This document shows, piece after piece, positions 30,779 through 40,601 of a DNA stretch of 49,927 bases (its first letter is position 1; each line of letters starts with the position of its first letter). Under the pieces are notes generated by a model. The model searched no databases. It was given only the letters and a program-made list of their open reading frames with translations, and was not told the origin of the DNA. Origin of the DNA: Marinilabiliales bacterium (GTDB lineage Bacteria > Bacteroidota > Bacteroidia > Bacteroidales > DTU049); contig PKSX01000222.1 in assembly GCA_002869435.1 (NCBI GenBank), forward strand, positions 1 to 49,927. The letters are read 5' to 3'. The translations under genes and the position numbers were made by a program.

Positions 30779-33499
30779 TTATCTTATTAATGTTACTGTT
30801 CCCTGACCACTGAACGAAGTTCCATCGATCTGAGTACCACTGTAATAGAAAGAGAATACCCCTCCGTTCATGGCCTGGCCTCTGAATGAACCATCCCAGC
30901 CTTCTCCAGGCGTTCGGCTTTCAAAGACTTTTTCTCCCCACCTGTCAAAGACTTTGAATACAATGGTTTCTATGCAGTTTCCACGCACAAGGAAAATATC
31001 ATTGTAACCGTCGTTATTTGGCGAGAATGCGGTCGGAACAAAAATATCGCCGCAATTGTATTCAACATATACCCAAACATCATCACAGTTTGAGCATCCG
31101 TTGGCATCGGTAACACACAGGGTGTATTCCGTTGAAGTTTCAGGTGTGGCAACCGGATCCGGGCAATCATTGCATGAAAGTGTGGCGTCGGGTGTCCAGC
31201 TGTAGACTGTTCCTCCGCTACCATTAAGATAGGCTGAAGTACCATATACAATCATAGTGTCATTTCCGGCATCAACTATTGGGAGTGGGTTAACAATAAC
31301 GTTTATACTTGTTACATCAACACACGGACCATTACTAACTGTTACCGAGTATGTTTGTGAAGTTGAGGGGCTAATACTAATAGAGCTTGTTGTTTCTGTA
31401 GTACTCCATAAATATGTTGTTCCTCCGGATGCTGTCAGTGTTGTTGTTTCACCAAAACAGATAACAGTATCACCTGTAATGGCAGCTGTCGGTACCGGGT
31501 TAACAGTAACTTGCACACTCTCTGTTCCAACACATCCCCCATCAGTTCCCGAAACTGTATAAGTTGTAGTTGTTAAAGGATTTACTGTCGTTGATGCAGT
31601 GGAAGTGCCATTACTCCACGAATATGTTGTTGCTCCTGTGGCGGTGAGCGTTGTACTGTCTCCTTCACATATATCGGTCGTGCCACTTATGTTAATTACC
31701 GGAGCCGGGTTTACTGTTACCAGGAATGTTGCTGTGTTTGAACAGTTTCCATCACTTCCGGTTACAGTATAAGTAGTAGATGAACTTGGCGTAACTTCTA
31801 TATAGTCTGTTGTGAGACTCAAATAACTCCACACATACAGGCCGCTTTGCCCTCCGGTTCCTGTAAGCGTGGCTGTGTCATTATCGCAAATAGTAGAGGT
31901 TCCCGTGATACCTATATTTGGGAGGGTGTCTACAGTTAGAAAATACGATGCAGTATCACTACAGGTTCCTGCACTTACTGTAACATAATATGTAGTTGAA
32001 GTGACTGGGTTAACCTGGTTATTTGCGCTGGATCCGCCCCCATTCCAGGCATAAGTGTATGATCCTGCCCCCCCGCTGGCCGATAAAATGGCTGTGTCGC
32101 CAATACATATGGATCCGGGTCCTGCAATTACAGCATTGGGCACAGGATTTACTGTTACCTGAATACTGTCAACATTTGAACATCCGTTTCCATCTGTTCC
32201 TGTTACATAATACCATGTGTCTACGGTTGGGTTTACATCTATCGAAGGTGTTGTTTCAAGAGTGCTCCACGAATATGTCGTTCCATTCGCTGCAGTAAGT
32301 GTTGTTGTGTCTCCATTACAAATTGAGGAAGTCCCGGAGATACTTATTGCCGGCAATGGATTCACTGTAACGGTAAGGCTTGCTGAGTCAGAGCAGCCGT
32401 TGGTGGTTACGGTAACGGTGTAATTTGTAGTAACCAATGGCGTTTCATTTATTACTGCAGTGGTTTGGCTGCCTCCCCACAGATAAGTGCCTCCTCCCGA
32501 GGCCGTGAGCGTCACATTATCTCCTTCACATATCGACGAATCGTTGGCCGATATGGCTGCTGTGGGATAATCGTATACATGAATGGTTTGCGTTATGGAA
32601 TCACTTCCCCCCGCATTCGTCGCCACAAGTTTGGCCTCATAATCTCCCACTATATTATAGCAAATACTGGTTGGATTTTGCGCTGCTGAAGTGCCGGGTG
32701 TTCCACCTGGAAATGTCCATGCCCAACTGGTGGGTGTATTTGTACTTAGGTCAGTGAAGTCTATGCAATCTCCAACACATAGGTTTGTATCTGTAACACT
32801 GAAATTTGCAACAGGAGGTGTTCCGGCAGAGGGAACGCTAAGGGTAATATCATCTACAGCAAATGATGGATCTGTCCCCGATGCATTGGTATTATTGGTC
32901 CAGTTAAAACCTATTTTTACATTAGGGTTATTGTCGGCTGATGCCGGTAAACTATAGGAGTATGCAGTCCACATTCCTTGTGGTGCACAGGAACCAAATA
33001 ATGTTTTTGGAGTATTAACGAGAAGTGACCATGAACTGCCGTCGTAATACCACATTGAGGCATCATCAAGAGCACCCTCCCCATATTCCATATATACAAA
33101 TTCAATGGTGATATTACTTCTTCCGGAACAATCTATTGTTGGAGATTCTGCGCGAATATTAGTTTCTTCTCCTCCAAGACCTCCTGCATAATAACTTGCC
33201 CCACCGTCAACTGAAAAGTAGGTCGCACCAACATGAAGAGTTCTGTCAGTACCGCATCCTGTTCCACATGATCCCGCTGGATTACCATTTTCAGTAGCAG
33301 AAATGAACCATGTATTGGCATTTGCTCCGTTAGTACCTGTAGATGTTAGCGTCCAGGCCCCGTGCATAGTTCCAGCGGCAGCATCTGCCAATTGCCCCTG
33401 GTTGCAGCCTGTTCCGAAATCTTCAGTCCAGAACACAGTTTGTGCGCCTGCAGTCCCCGAAAATAGCAGAAAAAGCAGAATAATAGAAATCTTTTGCAT
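30779..33499 (-). CDS. Large secreted adhesin-like protein with PKD domain, seven Ig-like repeats and gliding-motility (T9SS type B) C-terminus
   Basis: PKD CIDFTDLSTNTPTSWAWTFPGG; repeats ICxGDxxTLTAxGGTTYxW; C-term FVPTAFSPNNDGYNDIFLVRG...VFDRWGEKVFES...GWDGSFRGQAMNGGVFSFYY. Confidence 0.93.
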   Translation of the reverse strand: MQKISIILLFLLFSGTAGAQTVFWTEDFGTGCNQGQLADAAAGTMHGAWTLTSTGTNGANANTWFISATENGNPAGSCGTGCGTDRTLHVGATYFSVDGGASYYAGGLGGEETNIRAESPTIDCSGRSNITIEFVYMEYGEGALDDASMWYYDGSSWSLLVNTPKTLFGSCAPQGMWTAYSYSLPASADNNPNVKIGFNWTNNTNASGTDPSFAVDDITLSVPSAGTPPVANFSVTDTNLCVGDCIDFTDLSTNTPTSWAWTFPGGTPGTSAAQNPTSICYNIVGDYEAKLVATNAGGSDSITQTIHVYDYPTAAISANDSSICEGDNVTLTASGGGTYLWGGSQTTAVINETPLVTTNYTVTVTTNGCSDSASLTVTVNPLPAISISGTSSICNGDTTTLTAANGTTYSWSTLETTPSIDVNPTVDTWYYVTGTDGNGCSNVDSIQVTVNPVPNAVIAGPGSICIGDTAILSASGGAGSYTYAWNGGGSSANNQVNPVTSTTYYVTVSAGTCSDTASYFLTVDTLPNIGITGTSTICDNDTATLTGTGGQSGLYVWSYLSLTTDYIEVTPSSSTTYTVTGSDGNCSNTATFLVTVNPAPVINISGTTDICEGDSTTLTATGATTYSWSNGTSTASTTVNPLTTTTYTVSGTDGGCVGTESVQVTVNPVPTAAITGDTVICFGETTTLTASGGTTYLWSTTETTSSISISPSTSQTYSVTVSNGPCVDVTSINVIVNPLPIVDAGNDTMIVYGTSAYLNGSGGTVYSWTPDATLSCNDCPDPVATPETSTEYTLCVTDANGCSNCDDVWVYVEYNCGDIFVPTAFSPNNDGYNDIFLVRGNCIETIVFKVFDRWGEKVFESRTPGEGWDGSFRGQAMNGGVFSFYYSGTQIDGTSFSGQGTVTLIR
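30990..32570 (-). repeat. Array of about seven ~70-aa Ig-like coding repeats within the T9SS type B protein
   Basis: Recurring units ending in VTVNPxP, e.g. AISISGTSSICNGDTTTLTAANGTTYSWS...SIQVTVNPVP; boundaries approximate. Confidence 0.8.
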
Positions 33500-33705
33500 A
33501 AACTTCAGAATTAATATGTATTTGACTGGTCACTAAATCAGAAGTTTAACGTTTATCCCTCTGATTCTTCGATATAAAGATACAAATCATGAATTATATA
33601 AAAAAATATTAATGTACAGATTCATGAATCAGACCTTACATTTATGAATAATAAAAACTAATAACTATAATATCAAGGTGTTAGAATTTTATTAATGTTA
33701 AATAT

Positions 33706-33736
33706 TTTGTTTATCAAAAATACAATTGTATATTTG
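33706..33736 (+). promoter_or_regulatory. tetR-operon promoter: TTTG - 19 bp - TATATTTG
   Basis: TTTG 33706-33709 and TATATTTG 33729-33736 match the Bacteroidetes -33/-7 pattern. Confidence 0.65.
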
Positions 33737-33750
33737 ACCACCTGGTTAAA
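33733..33750. promoter_or_regulatory. Candidate TetR operator TTTGACCA-CC-TGGTTAAA
   Basis: 18-bp inverted repeat with one mismatched pair overlapping the -7 box; a second ACCAaaTGGT at 33763-33772. Confidence 0.55.
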
Positions 33751-33767
33751 CAAAATAGATAAACCAA

Positions 33768-34391
33768 ATGGTAAGTGAAAAGGATTCAAAAGAAACTGCT
33801 GAAAAGAAAATCATTGCCGCAGCACGGGAAGTTTTTCTTGAAAAAGGTTACGACGGAGCGCGTATGCAGGAAATTGCCGATCGTGCGGGAATAAATAAAG
33901 CGCTATTGCATTATTACTTTAGGTCGAAAGAGAAGCTGTTTATGGGCATTTTTGTGGAAGTAATTTCTATACTGATCCCCCGCATGAAGGAAGCTATGAG
34001 TGGACCGGTATCGTTGAAAAGAGTAATTGAGATTTTTGTGGATTCCTATCATGAAATAATGCTTGAAAATCCAAATTTGCCTGCATTTGTTGTTGGAGAA
34101 ATTCATCGTCAGCCTGAGTTGGTTGTGGAAATGATGAAGCAAAAGGGCTTTGATATTAACATGTTGAAATTCTTTATTAATCAACAGGTTCAGATGGGTC
34201 ATATCAGACCGGTTGATCCTGTGCAGTTTATGGTTTCACTTGTGGGGATGAGTTTATTCCCGTTTATTGGAAAGCCGATTATTAAGGGGATAATGCTCGA
34301 CGGGGATGATGCTAAAATGCTGGAATTTCTCACTGAACGTAAAGAGTTTATTGTTGAATTTGTATTAAAAGGACTTGATTATGCTGAATAG
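33768..34391 (+). CDS. TetR/AcrR family transcriptional regulator
   Basis: KKIIAAAREVFLEKGYDGARMQEIADRAGINKALLHYYFRSKEKLF. Confidence 0.95.
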   Translation: MVSEKDSKETAEKKIIAAAREVFLEKGYDGARMQEIADRAGINKALLHYYFRSKEKLFMGIFVEVISILIPRMKEAMSGPVSLKRVIEIFVDSYHEIMLENPNLPAFVVGEIHRQPELVVEMMKQKGFDINMLKFFINQQVQMGHIRPVDPVQFMVSLVGMSLFPFIGKPIIKGIMLDGDDAKMLEFLTERKEFIVEFVLKGLDYAE

Positions 34392-35643
34392 AATACTGGT
34401 TTTCTTTGCAGTTCTGGGCGCATCATTATTATTGTCGACCCAGACCATTACGCTTGATGAGATCACGGCAGCTTCAAGAAATACATATCCTCTTCTGAAG
34501 ATGAATGTGCTCAATGAGCAGCTGACCGATTTAAAGCTTCAAGCAGTAAAAGCAAACTGGTTGCCTTCGCTTACTTTAAATATGCAGGCCACATATCAGA
34601 GCGACATCACTGCATTGCCCATTGATCTGCCGGGTATAGAAATTCCTGATTTGTATAAGGATCAGTATAAGGCCAGTGTCGATATCACTCAAATGATATA
34701 CGACGGGGGCCTGAGTTCTGCTCGAAAAGATTTTGAATTTGCTGATTTACAAGTGCAGCAGGAAGAAACAAATAAAAGCCTTAAGGAGATTGAACTCATG
34801 GCTGCTGATTTGTATTTTGGTATTCTCAGTCTTCAGAAAAGCAAAGAGCAACTGGATTTGATGAATACTGAGTTGGAAAAGCAGATTGCGATACTGGAAT
34901 CAGGAGTAAAAAATGGTGTGATATTGCAAAGTACCCTTGATCAGTTGCTGGTTGAGAAACTCAGCATTAGTCAGAAAATCAGCAGTATTGATGCTCTGAT
35001 TAATGCCAATATAAATGTATTAAACCAATTATCAGGACTAACTCTCAATGCTGGTACTGAATTTAAGGTTCCGGTCCCAATGGAAGTGCAGGAAGAATAT
35101 CTGTTGCAAACGCCCGAATTGCGTTTGTTTGAGCTTAACGACACAAAACTTGCGGGAAGCCAGGAATTATTGAAAGTTCAGAAGATGCCTATGGTGGCTG
35201 CCTTTGCACAAGTGGGCTACGGACGTCCCGGGTTGAACATGTTCACTACTTCATTTGATGAATATTATATTGTGGGCGTAAAAGCCACATGGTCACTCTG
35301 GTCGGGAGGCAAAAACAATAAGAATATTGAAGCTGTTCAGGTACAGCGGCAAATGCTCGAAACACAGAAAGAAAGCTATATGCTAAATATGCAACTCAAT
35401 CGCACTCGAATGTGGAATGAGATTGAAACTCTGAAAGAGCAGCTGCAAACCGATGAAGAAATACTTGAACTCAGAACGTCAATTCTGAGGTCTTACGATT
35501 CGCAGTTCAAAAACGGAGTGATAACTGCCGATGAATACCTGCGCCATCTCAATAATAAGACCATGGCAGCCATTGCACTTGAAATGCACAAGATTCAGCT
35601 GCGCAAGGCACAGTACGATTATTTAAGAACCTTTGGAAATTAA
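34381..35643 (+). CDS. TolC-family outer-membrane efflux protein
   Basis: LDEITAASRNTYPLLKMNVLNEQLTDLKLQAVKANWLPSLTLN; two OEP-type helical repeats. Confidence 0.92.
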   Translation: MLNRILVFFAVLGASLLLSTQTITLDEITAASRNTYPLLKMNVLNEQLTDLKLQAVKANWLPSLTLNMQATYQSDITALPIDLPGIEIPDLYKDQYKASVDITQMIYDGGLSSARKDFEFADLQVQQEETNKSLKEIELMAADLYFGILSLQKSKEQLDLMNTELEKQIAILESGVKNGVILQSTLDQLLVEKLSISQKISSIDALINANINVLNQLSGLTLNAGTEFKVPVPMEVQEEYLLQTPELRLFELNDTKLAGSQELLKVQKMPMVAAFAQVGYGRPGLNMFTTSFDEYYIVGVKATWSLWSGGKNNKNIEAVQVQRQMLETQKESYMLNMQLNRTRMWNEIETLKEQLQTDEEILELRTSILRSYDSQFKNGVITADEYLRHLNNKTMAAIALEMHKIQLRKAQYDYLRTFGN

Positions 35644-35649
35644 TCAAAT

Positions 35650-36531
35650 ATGAAAAAATACATTTTCCTTTTATTGATTGCGGCATTATTGGCTTCATGC
35701 AGTAGTTCGGAGCCGGAAGCCGATGCCTACGGCAATTTTGAAAGCGATGAGATTCTTATTTCTGCCGAAGTGAGCGGAAAAATCATTGCCATGAATGTGG
35801 ATGAAGGCGACCCTGTGTCTCCCGGCGATGTTTTGGCAGCCATAGACAGTGTGCCACTTTTTCTTAAGCTTGAAACCTATGAAGCACAGCGAAGTGCAAT
35901 TCTATCAAGAGGCGGAAACGTTTACACTCAAAGCGATGTGCTTGAACAGCAAAAAGCAAATCTTGAAAAAGAGCTGGCCAGGGTAGAAGCCTTGCTGAAA
36001 GATGGTGCTGCAACCGAAAAGCAGAAAGATGAGATTGTGTATCAGATTCAGGTGCTCGATCGTCAGATTGCAAATGTGAGATCACAAAATACGCCTATTT
36101 CTGCCGAAGCGTCTGCCGTAAATGCACAAATCGATATTTTACTTGATCAGATTGCCCGCTGTCAGGTAAAAGCCCCGGTTCAGGCCACTGTGCTTAGCCG
36201 CTTTGTAAATGCAGGTGAAGTGGTTGGGGCCGGCAAACCCATGTTTAAAATTGCCAACCTCGATAAAATGTATCTGAAAGCCTATGTAAGTGGCTCGCAG
36301 TTGTCGTCTATTCAAATAGGACAGGTCGTAAAAGTACGTATTGATGATAGTGAAGACGGGTTCAAAGTATACGATGGAAAAATTACATGGATTAGTTCAC
36401 AGGCCGAATTTACGCCAAAAATCATTCAAACCAAAGAAGAGCGGGTAAACTTTGTATATGCTATTAAAGTACTGGTTCCCAACGATGGTTCAATAAAAAT
36501 TGGAATGCCGGGTGAGGTGGTTTTTGAATAG
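35650..36531 (+). CDS. HlyD-family periplasmic adaptor lipoprotein
   Basis: Lipobox LLASC; SAEVSGKIIAMNVDEGDPVSPGDVLAAID; coiled coil. Confidence 0.93.
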   Translation: MKKYIFLLLIAALLASCSSSEPEADAYGNFESDEILISAEVSGKIIAMNVDEGDPVSPGDVLAAIDSVPLFLKLETYEAQRSAILSRGGNVYTQSDVLEQQKANLEKELARVEALLKDGAATEKQKDEIVYQIQVLDRQIANVRSQNTPISAEASAVNAQIDILLDQIARCQVKAPVQATVLSRFVNAGEVVGAGKPMFKIANLDKMYLKAYVSGSQLSSIQIGQVVKVRIDDSEDGFKVYDGKITWISSQAEFTPKIIQTKEERVNFVYAIKVLVPNDGSIKIGMPGEVVFE

Positions 36532-36536
36532 AAAGT

Positions 36537-37463
36537 ATGTTTGCAGTTGAAGCACATAATCTGGTTAAAAAATATAAGGATGTTCAGGCCCTTAACTCGC
36601 TGAATTTTAAAATTGAGCAGGGCGAAATGTATGGTTTTATTGGTCCTGATGGTGCCGGTAAAACATCATTATTCAGAATACTGACTTCTTTGCTGATTCC
36701 CAATAAGGGTTCTGCTACAGTAATGGGGCATGATGTAGTGAAGGATTACCGCGAGATCAGAAAAATCTCAGGCTATATGCCCGGGCGGTTTTCTTTGTAT
36801 CCAGATCTTAGTGTTGAAGAGAATCTTCAGTTTTTTGCCTCAGTTTTTAAAGCCGATATTCAGGAAAATTATCACCTCATAAAAGATATTTATTCACACA
36901 TTGAGCCTTTCAAAAAACGTCGTGCAGGTAAATTATCAGGAGGAATGAAGCAAAAACTTGCATTGAGTTGTGCACTTATTCATAAACCCGAAATATTATT
37001 TCTAGATGAACCCACAACCGGAGTAGATCCTGTATCAAGACAGGAGTTTTGGGAAATGCTGGGACGGTTGCAGAAAGACGGACTCACTATTGTGGTATCC
37101 ACTCCGTATATGGATGAGGCCAGCCGCTGTGACCGAATTGCCATGATTTACAGAGGTGATATTCTGGCCGAAGATACACCCGAAGCCATTTGCAATATGG
37201 TGGATGGAGAACTCTGGTCTGCGGCCGGTGCTCAGGGTTATAATTTGCTCATATTTCTCCGCTCTTGCAGCGAATGTGTAAATGTTTATCCGTTCGGGCA
37301 GGAAGTACATTTTCAGTTTCATGGTGATCATGAAAATATGCAAGAGAAAGTCAGAGAACAATTCCCCGATGTGATTCTTCGTGAAATCCGCCCGTCGGTA
37401 GAGGATGTATTTCTGAATTTGAGTGCGGATGCCGCAAAGGAAAAGGAGGTGTTGAATGGATAA
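36537..37463 (+). CDS. ABC transporter ATP-binding protein (first)
   Basis: Walker A GPDGAGKTS, signature KLSGGMKQKL, Walker B ILFLDEPTTGVDP. Confidence 0.95.
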   Translation: MFAVEAHNLVKKYKDVQALNSLNFKIEQGEMYGFIGPDGAGKTSLFRILTSLLIPNKGSATVMGHDVVKDYREIRKISGYMPGRFSLYPDLSVEENLQFFASVFKADIQENYHLIKDIYSHIEPFKKRRAGKLSGGMKQKLALSCALIHKPEILFLDEPTTGVDPVSRQEFWEMLGRLQKDGLTIVVSTPYMDEASRCDRIAMIYRGDILAEDTPEAICNMVDGELWSAAGAQGYNLLIFLRSCSECVNVYPFGQEVHFQFHGDHENMQEKVREQFPDVILREIRPSVEDVFLNLSADAAKEKEVLNG

Positions 37464-38199
37464 GGAGCGAATCATTATCGTAAAAGATCTGGTGAAGAGA
37501 TTTGGCGATTTTACTGCCAATGATCATCTGAATTTTGAAGTATATAAAGGCGAGATATTCGGATTTCTCGGCGCCAATGGTGCCGGAAAAACCACAGCCA
37601 TGAAAATCCTCTGCGGGCTGTCGAAACCCACATCCGGAGAAGCGAATATAGCCGGACTCGATATTTACAAAGACACACATAATATCAGAAAGATAATTGG
37701 CTATATGAGTCAGCGGTTCAGTTTATATGAAGACCTGACGGTGTATGAAAATATTCGCTTTTTTGCAGGCATCTACGGAATCCGTGGCAAAGAATTCAAA
37801 AAGAAAGTTCAAAAGCTGATTGAGAAACTGAATATTCAAAATGTTGCTCACACGTTGGTTGGCGCAATACCATTAGGATGGAAGCAAAAACTTGCATTCA
37901 GCATTGCCATGTTTCACGAACCGCCTATCGTTTTTCTTGATGAACCCACGAGTGGTGTGGATCCGCATACGCGGCGACAGTTCTGGGAAATGATTTATCA
38001 GGCTGCAGAAGAAGGTGTAACGGTTTTCGTCACTACCCATTATATGGATGAGGCCGAATATTGCGATCGGGTATCCATTATGGATCACGGAAAAATAGCC
38101 GCACTCGACACTCCTGCTAAATTAAGGGAAACCGCCGGTGCCGTGAACATGAATGATGTATTTCTTAAACTGGTTCGTCCACAAAAAGCAGAACTATGA
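37456..38199 (+). CDS. ABC transporter ATP-binding protein (second)
   Basis: GANGAGKTT, IPLGWKQKLAFS, IVFLDEPTSGVDP. Confidence 0.95.
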   Translation: MDKERIIIVKDLVKRFGDFTANDHLNFEVYKGEIFGFLGANGAGKTTAMKILCGLSKPTSGEANIAGLDIYKDTHNIRKIIGYMSQRFSLYEDLTVYENIRFFAGIYGIRGKEFKKKVQKLIEKLNIQNVAHTLVGAIPLGWKQKLAFSIAMFHEPPIVFLDEPTSGVDPHTRRQFWEMIYQAAEEGVTVFVTTHYMDEAEYCDRVSIMDHGKIAALDTPAKLRETAGAVNMNDVFLKLVRPQKAEL

Positions 38200-39296
38200 A
38201 GCAGTTTATAGGATTTTTCAGAAAAGAGTTCATTCATATTATTCGCGATTTTCGCTCGCTTATGATATTGCTGCTTATGCCGGTGATTATGATGCTCATT
38301 TTTGGCTATGCCATTAATATGGATATTAAAAATGCCGGAATTGCCATTATGGATATGTCGGGTGATGATATGACCAGAGAAATCTCTGATAAAATTTTAT
38401 CATCCGGTTATTTTGAATTGAATGAAGTCATCTCCGATCAGAGTAGGGTAGAAGAGCTTTTCAAAGAAGGAAAGGTTAAGGAAGTTTTGGTTTTTGAACA
38501 GGATTTTGCACGTAAGTACAATAGCGAAGGAGTGGCAAAAGTTCAAATACTTGCCGATGCATCCGATCCCAACAACGCCAATATGCTGGTGAATTACACC
38601 AATGGTATTATTGCCAATTATCTTATTCAGAAACAATTTTCAGAATTTTTGCCTTTGCAGGTGCAAAGCCGGTTTCGGTATAACGAAAATCTGGAAAGCG
38701 TGTATATGTTTGTGCCCGGCCTTATCGCACTTTTGGCTATGCTTATTTCCACCATGATGACTTCCATTTCTATTACCCGTGAAAAGGAAAACGGAACCAT
38801 GGAAGCCATACTGGTCTCACCGCTTAAACCCTGGCAAATCGTCCTTGGTAAAGTAGCACCTTATGCCTTTATTGCACTCAGTAATTTGATCGTGATTCTG
38901 CTTATGGGTACATTTGTATTTGGCGTTCCATATCGGGGAAACCTGTTTTTATTGCTGGCAGTTTGCATATTGTTTATTCTGATGGCTCTTTCACTGGGCA
39001 TACTTATTTCCACCATTAGTTCAAACCAGTTAATGGCTATGATTATTTCAATGGTGGGGCTGCTGTTGCCAACCATTCTTCTTTCGGGCTATATTTTTCC
39101 GATAGAAAATATGCCTGACTGGTTACAATATATCAGTCATATATTTCCGGCCCGGTATTTTATCACAGCGCTGAAAGCCGTGATGCTAAAAGGACTTGGC
39201 TTTCTTTATATATGGAAAGAAATACTCATCATTTTTGGAATGATGATGCTTTTCCTTGGTGTGAGTATTAAAAAATTCAAAATCAGGCTGGCGTAA
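38196..39296 (+). CDS. ABC-2 type permease (first)
   Basis: FRKEFIHIIRDFRSLMILLLMPVIMMLIFGYA, TREKENGTMEAILVSPLKPWQIVLGK. Confidence 0.95.
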   Translation: MKQFIGFFRKEFIHIIRDFRSLMILLLMPVIMMLIFGYAINMDIKNAGIAIMDMSGDDMTREISDKILSSGYFELNEVISDQSRVEELFKEGKVKEVLVFEQDFARKYNSEGVAKVQILADASDPNNANMLVNYTNGIIANYLIQKQFSEFLPLQVQSRFRYNENLESVYMFVPGLIALLAMLISTMMTSISITREKENGTMEAILVSPLKPWQIVLGKVAPYAFIALSNLIVILLMGTFVFGVPYRGNLFLLLAVCILFILMALSLGILISTISSNQLMAMIISMVGLLLPTILLSGYIFPIENMPDWLQYISHIFPARYFITALKAVMLKGLGFLYIWKEILIIFGMMMLFLGVSIKKFKIRLA

Positions 39297-40399
39297 TGAA
39301 AACGATACTCATATTCATACAAAAAGAGTTTTTGCAGATTTTCCGGAATCGTGCCATGCTGCCGATGATTTTTGTAATGCCTCTGATTCAGCTTTTAATA
39401 CTGGGAAGCGCTGCCACATTTGAATTGCGAAATATAAAAATGGAAATACTGGATCAGGACCTCAGTCCTGCATCACGAGAGCTGACTGCTCGTTTTCAGC
39501 ACTCCCCGTTTTTTATTGTGAGCAATAATGCCAATGATATTGCAGATTGCGAGTTTGCACTTGATAAGGGATGGGCCGATTGTTATTTGGTTTTGCCCGA
39601 AGGCTTCGAACGAGATCTGGTTAATAGGCAGGGAGCCGAAATACAATTGGTGCTGAATTCCATTAATGCGTCGGCGGCAGCTCTGATTAATGCGTATTCT
39701 ACTGCTATTGCCACTGAATATGTACAATCACTATCGGATGGATCTGGTCAGTCCATACCCATGATTGAAAGCACATATTCCTATTATTTCAATCCCGAAA
39801 TGAATTACCCAAGCTTTATGGTTCCGGGAATTCTGGCCTTGCTTATTACCATGATCGGACTTTTTCTGAGTTCCATGAATATTGTTCGCGAAAAAGAAAT
39901 TGGAACCATTGAGCAGATCAATATTACTCCGGTTAAAAAATACCAGTTCATCGCCGGAAAACTGATTCCTTTTTGGATCATAGCGCAAGTGGAACTGGCA
40001 TTTGGTCTGGTAATCGCCTGGTTGTTGTACCGAATTCCCATGGAAGGATCACTGCTGCTGCTATTTTCATTTACTGCTATTTATCTGATTGTCGTCCTTT
40101 CGATGGGTTTGCTTGTGAGCACCATAAATCGTACTCAGCAGCAAGCCATGTTTGTAGCATGGTTTTTCATGGTGCTTTTTATCATTCTCAGCGGACTTTT
40201 TACTCCTGTCGATTCCATGCCCGGATGGGCACAGAAAATCAATATCATTAATCCGATAAAATACTTCATAGAATTTATCAGAATGGTACTGCTGAAAGGC
40301 AGTGGCTTTGCCGAAACAAAGCATCTGTTTGCCATTATGGGCGCTTTTGCCGGAATTCTTCTTCCGTTGGCTATGTGGCAATATCGGAAGAGGGAGTAG
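39296..40399 (+). CDS. ABC-2 type permease (second)
   Basis: IQKEFLQIFRNRAMLPMIFVMPLIQLLILG, VREKEIGTIEQINITPVKKYQFIAGK. Confidence 0.95.
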   Translation: MKTILIFIQKEFLQIFRNRAMLPMIFVMPLIQLLILGSAATFELRNIKMEILDQDLSPASRELTARFQHSPFFIVSNNANDIADCEFALDKGWADCYLVLPEGFERDLVNRQGAEIQLVLNSINASAAALINAYSTAIATEYVQSLSDGSGQSIPMIESTYSYYFNPEMNYPSFMVPGILALLITMIGLFLSSMNIVREKEIGTIEQINITPVKKYQFIAGKLIPFWIIAQVELAFGLVIAWLLYRIPMEGSLLLLFSFTAIYLIVVLSMGLLVSTINRTQQQAMFVAWFFMVLFIILSGLFTPVDSMPGWAQKINIINPIKYFIEFIRMVLLKGSGFAETKHLFAIMGAFAGILLPLAMWQYRKRE

Positions 40400-40425
40400 A
40401 GCGGAATCTTTAGGGCACTAGATAT

Positions 40426-40511
40426 GGTGACTGAGCGCCTGTCCTGAGCGGAGTCGAAGGGGAGCCGAAGTCACCTCAATATATCGGTCATTTCGACTCC
40501 GCTCAATGACC
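40426..40511. repeat. Intergenic palindromic repeat element (nested inverted repeats)
   Basis: GGTGACT...AGTCACC (40426-40475) and GGTCATT-TCGACTCCGCTC-AATGACC (40486-40511); GAGCGGAGTCGA is the reverse complement of TCGACTCCGCTC. Confidence 0.8.
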
Positions 40512-40601
40512 AGAGAGTTGATATTTGTTTGTAATAATAGATGCGCATGAAGTAAATTTGTTTTCAATGTCGATGTGGCAGTATCGGAAGACAGAATAAC
40601 C

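Noticed and set aside
31257-32423. Plus-strand ORFs opposite the Ig-like repeats
   Set aside because: Antisense reading of repetitive coding DNA; they recur because the repeats recur.
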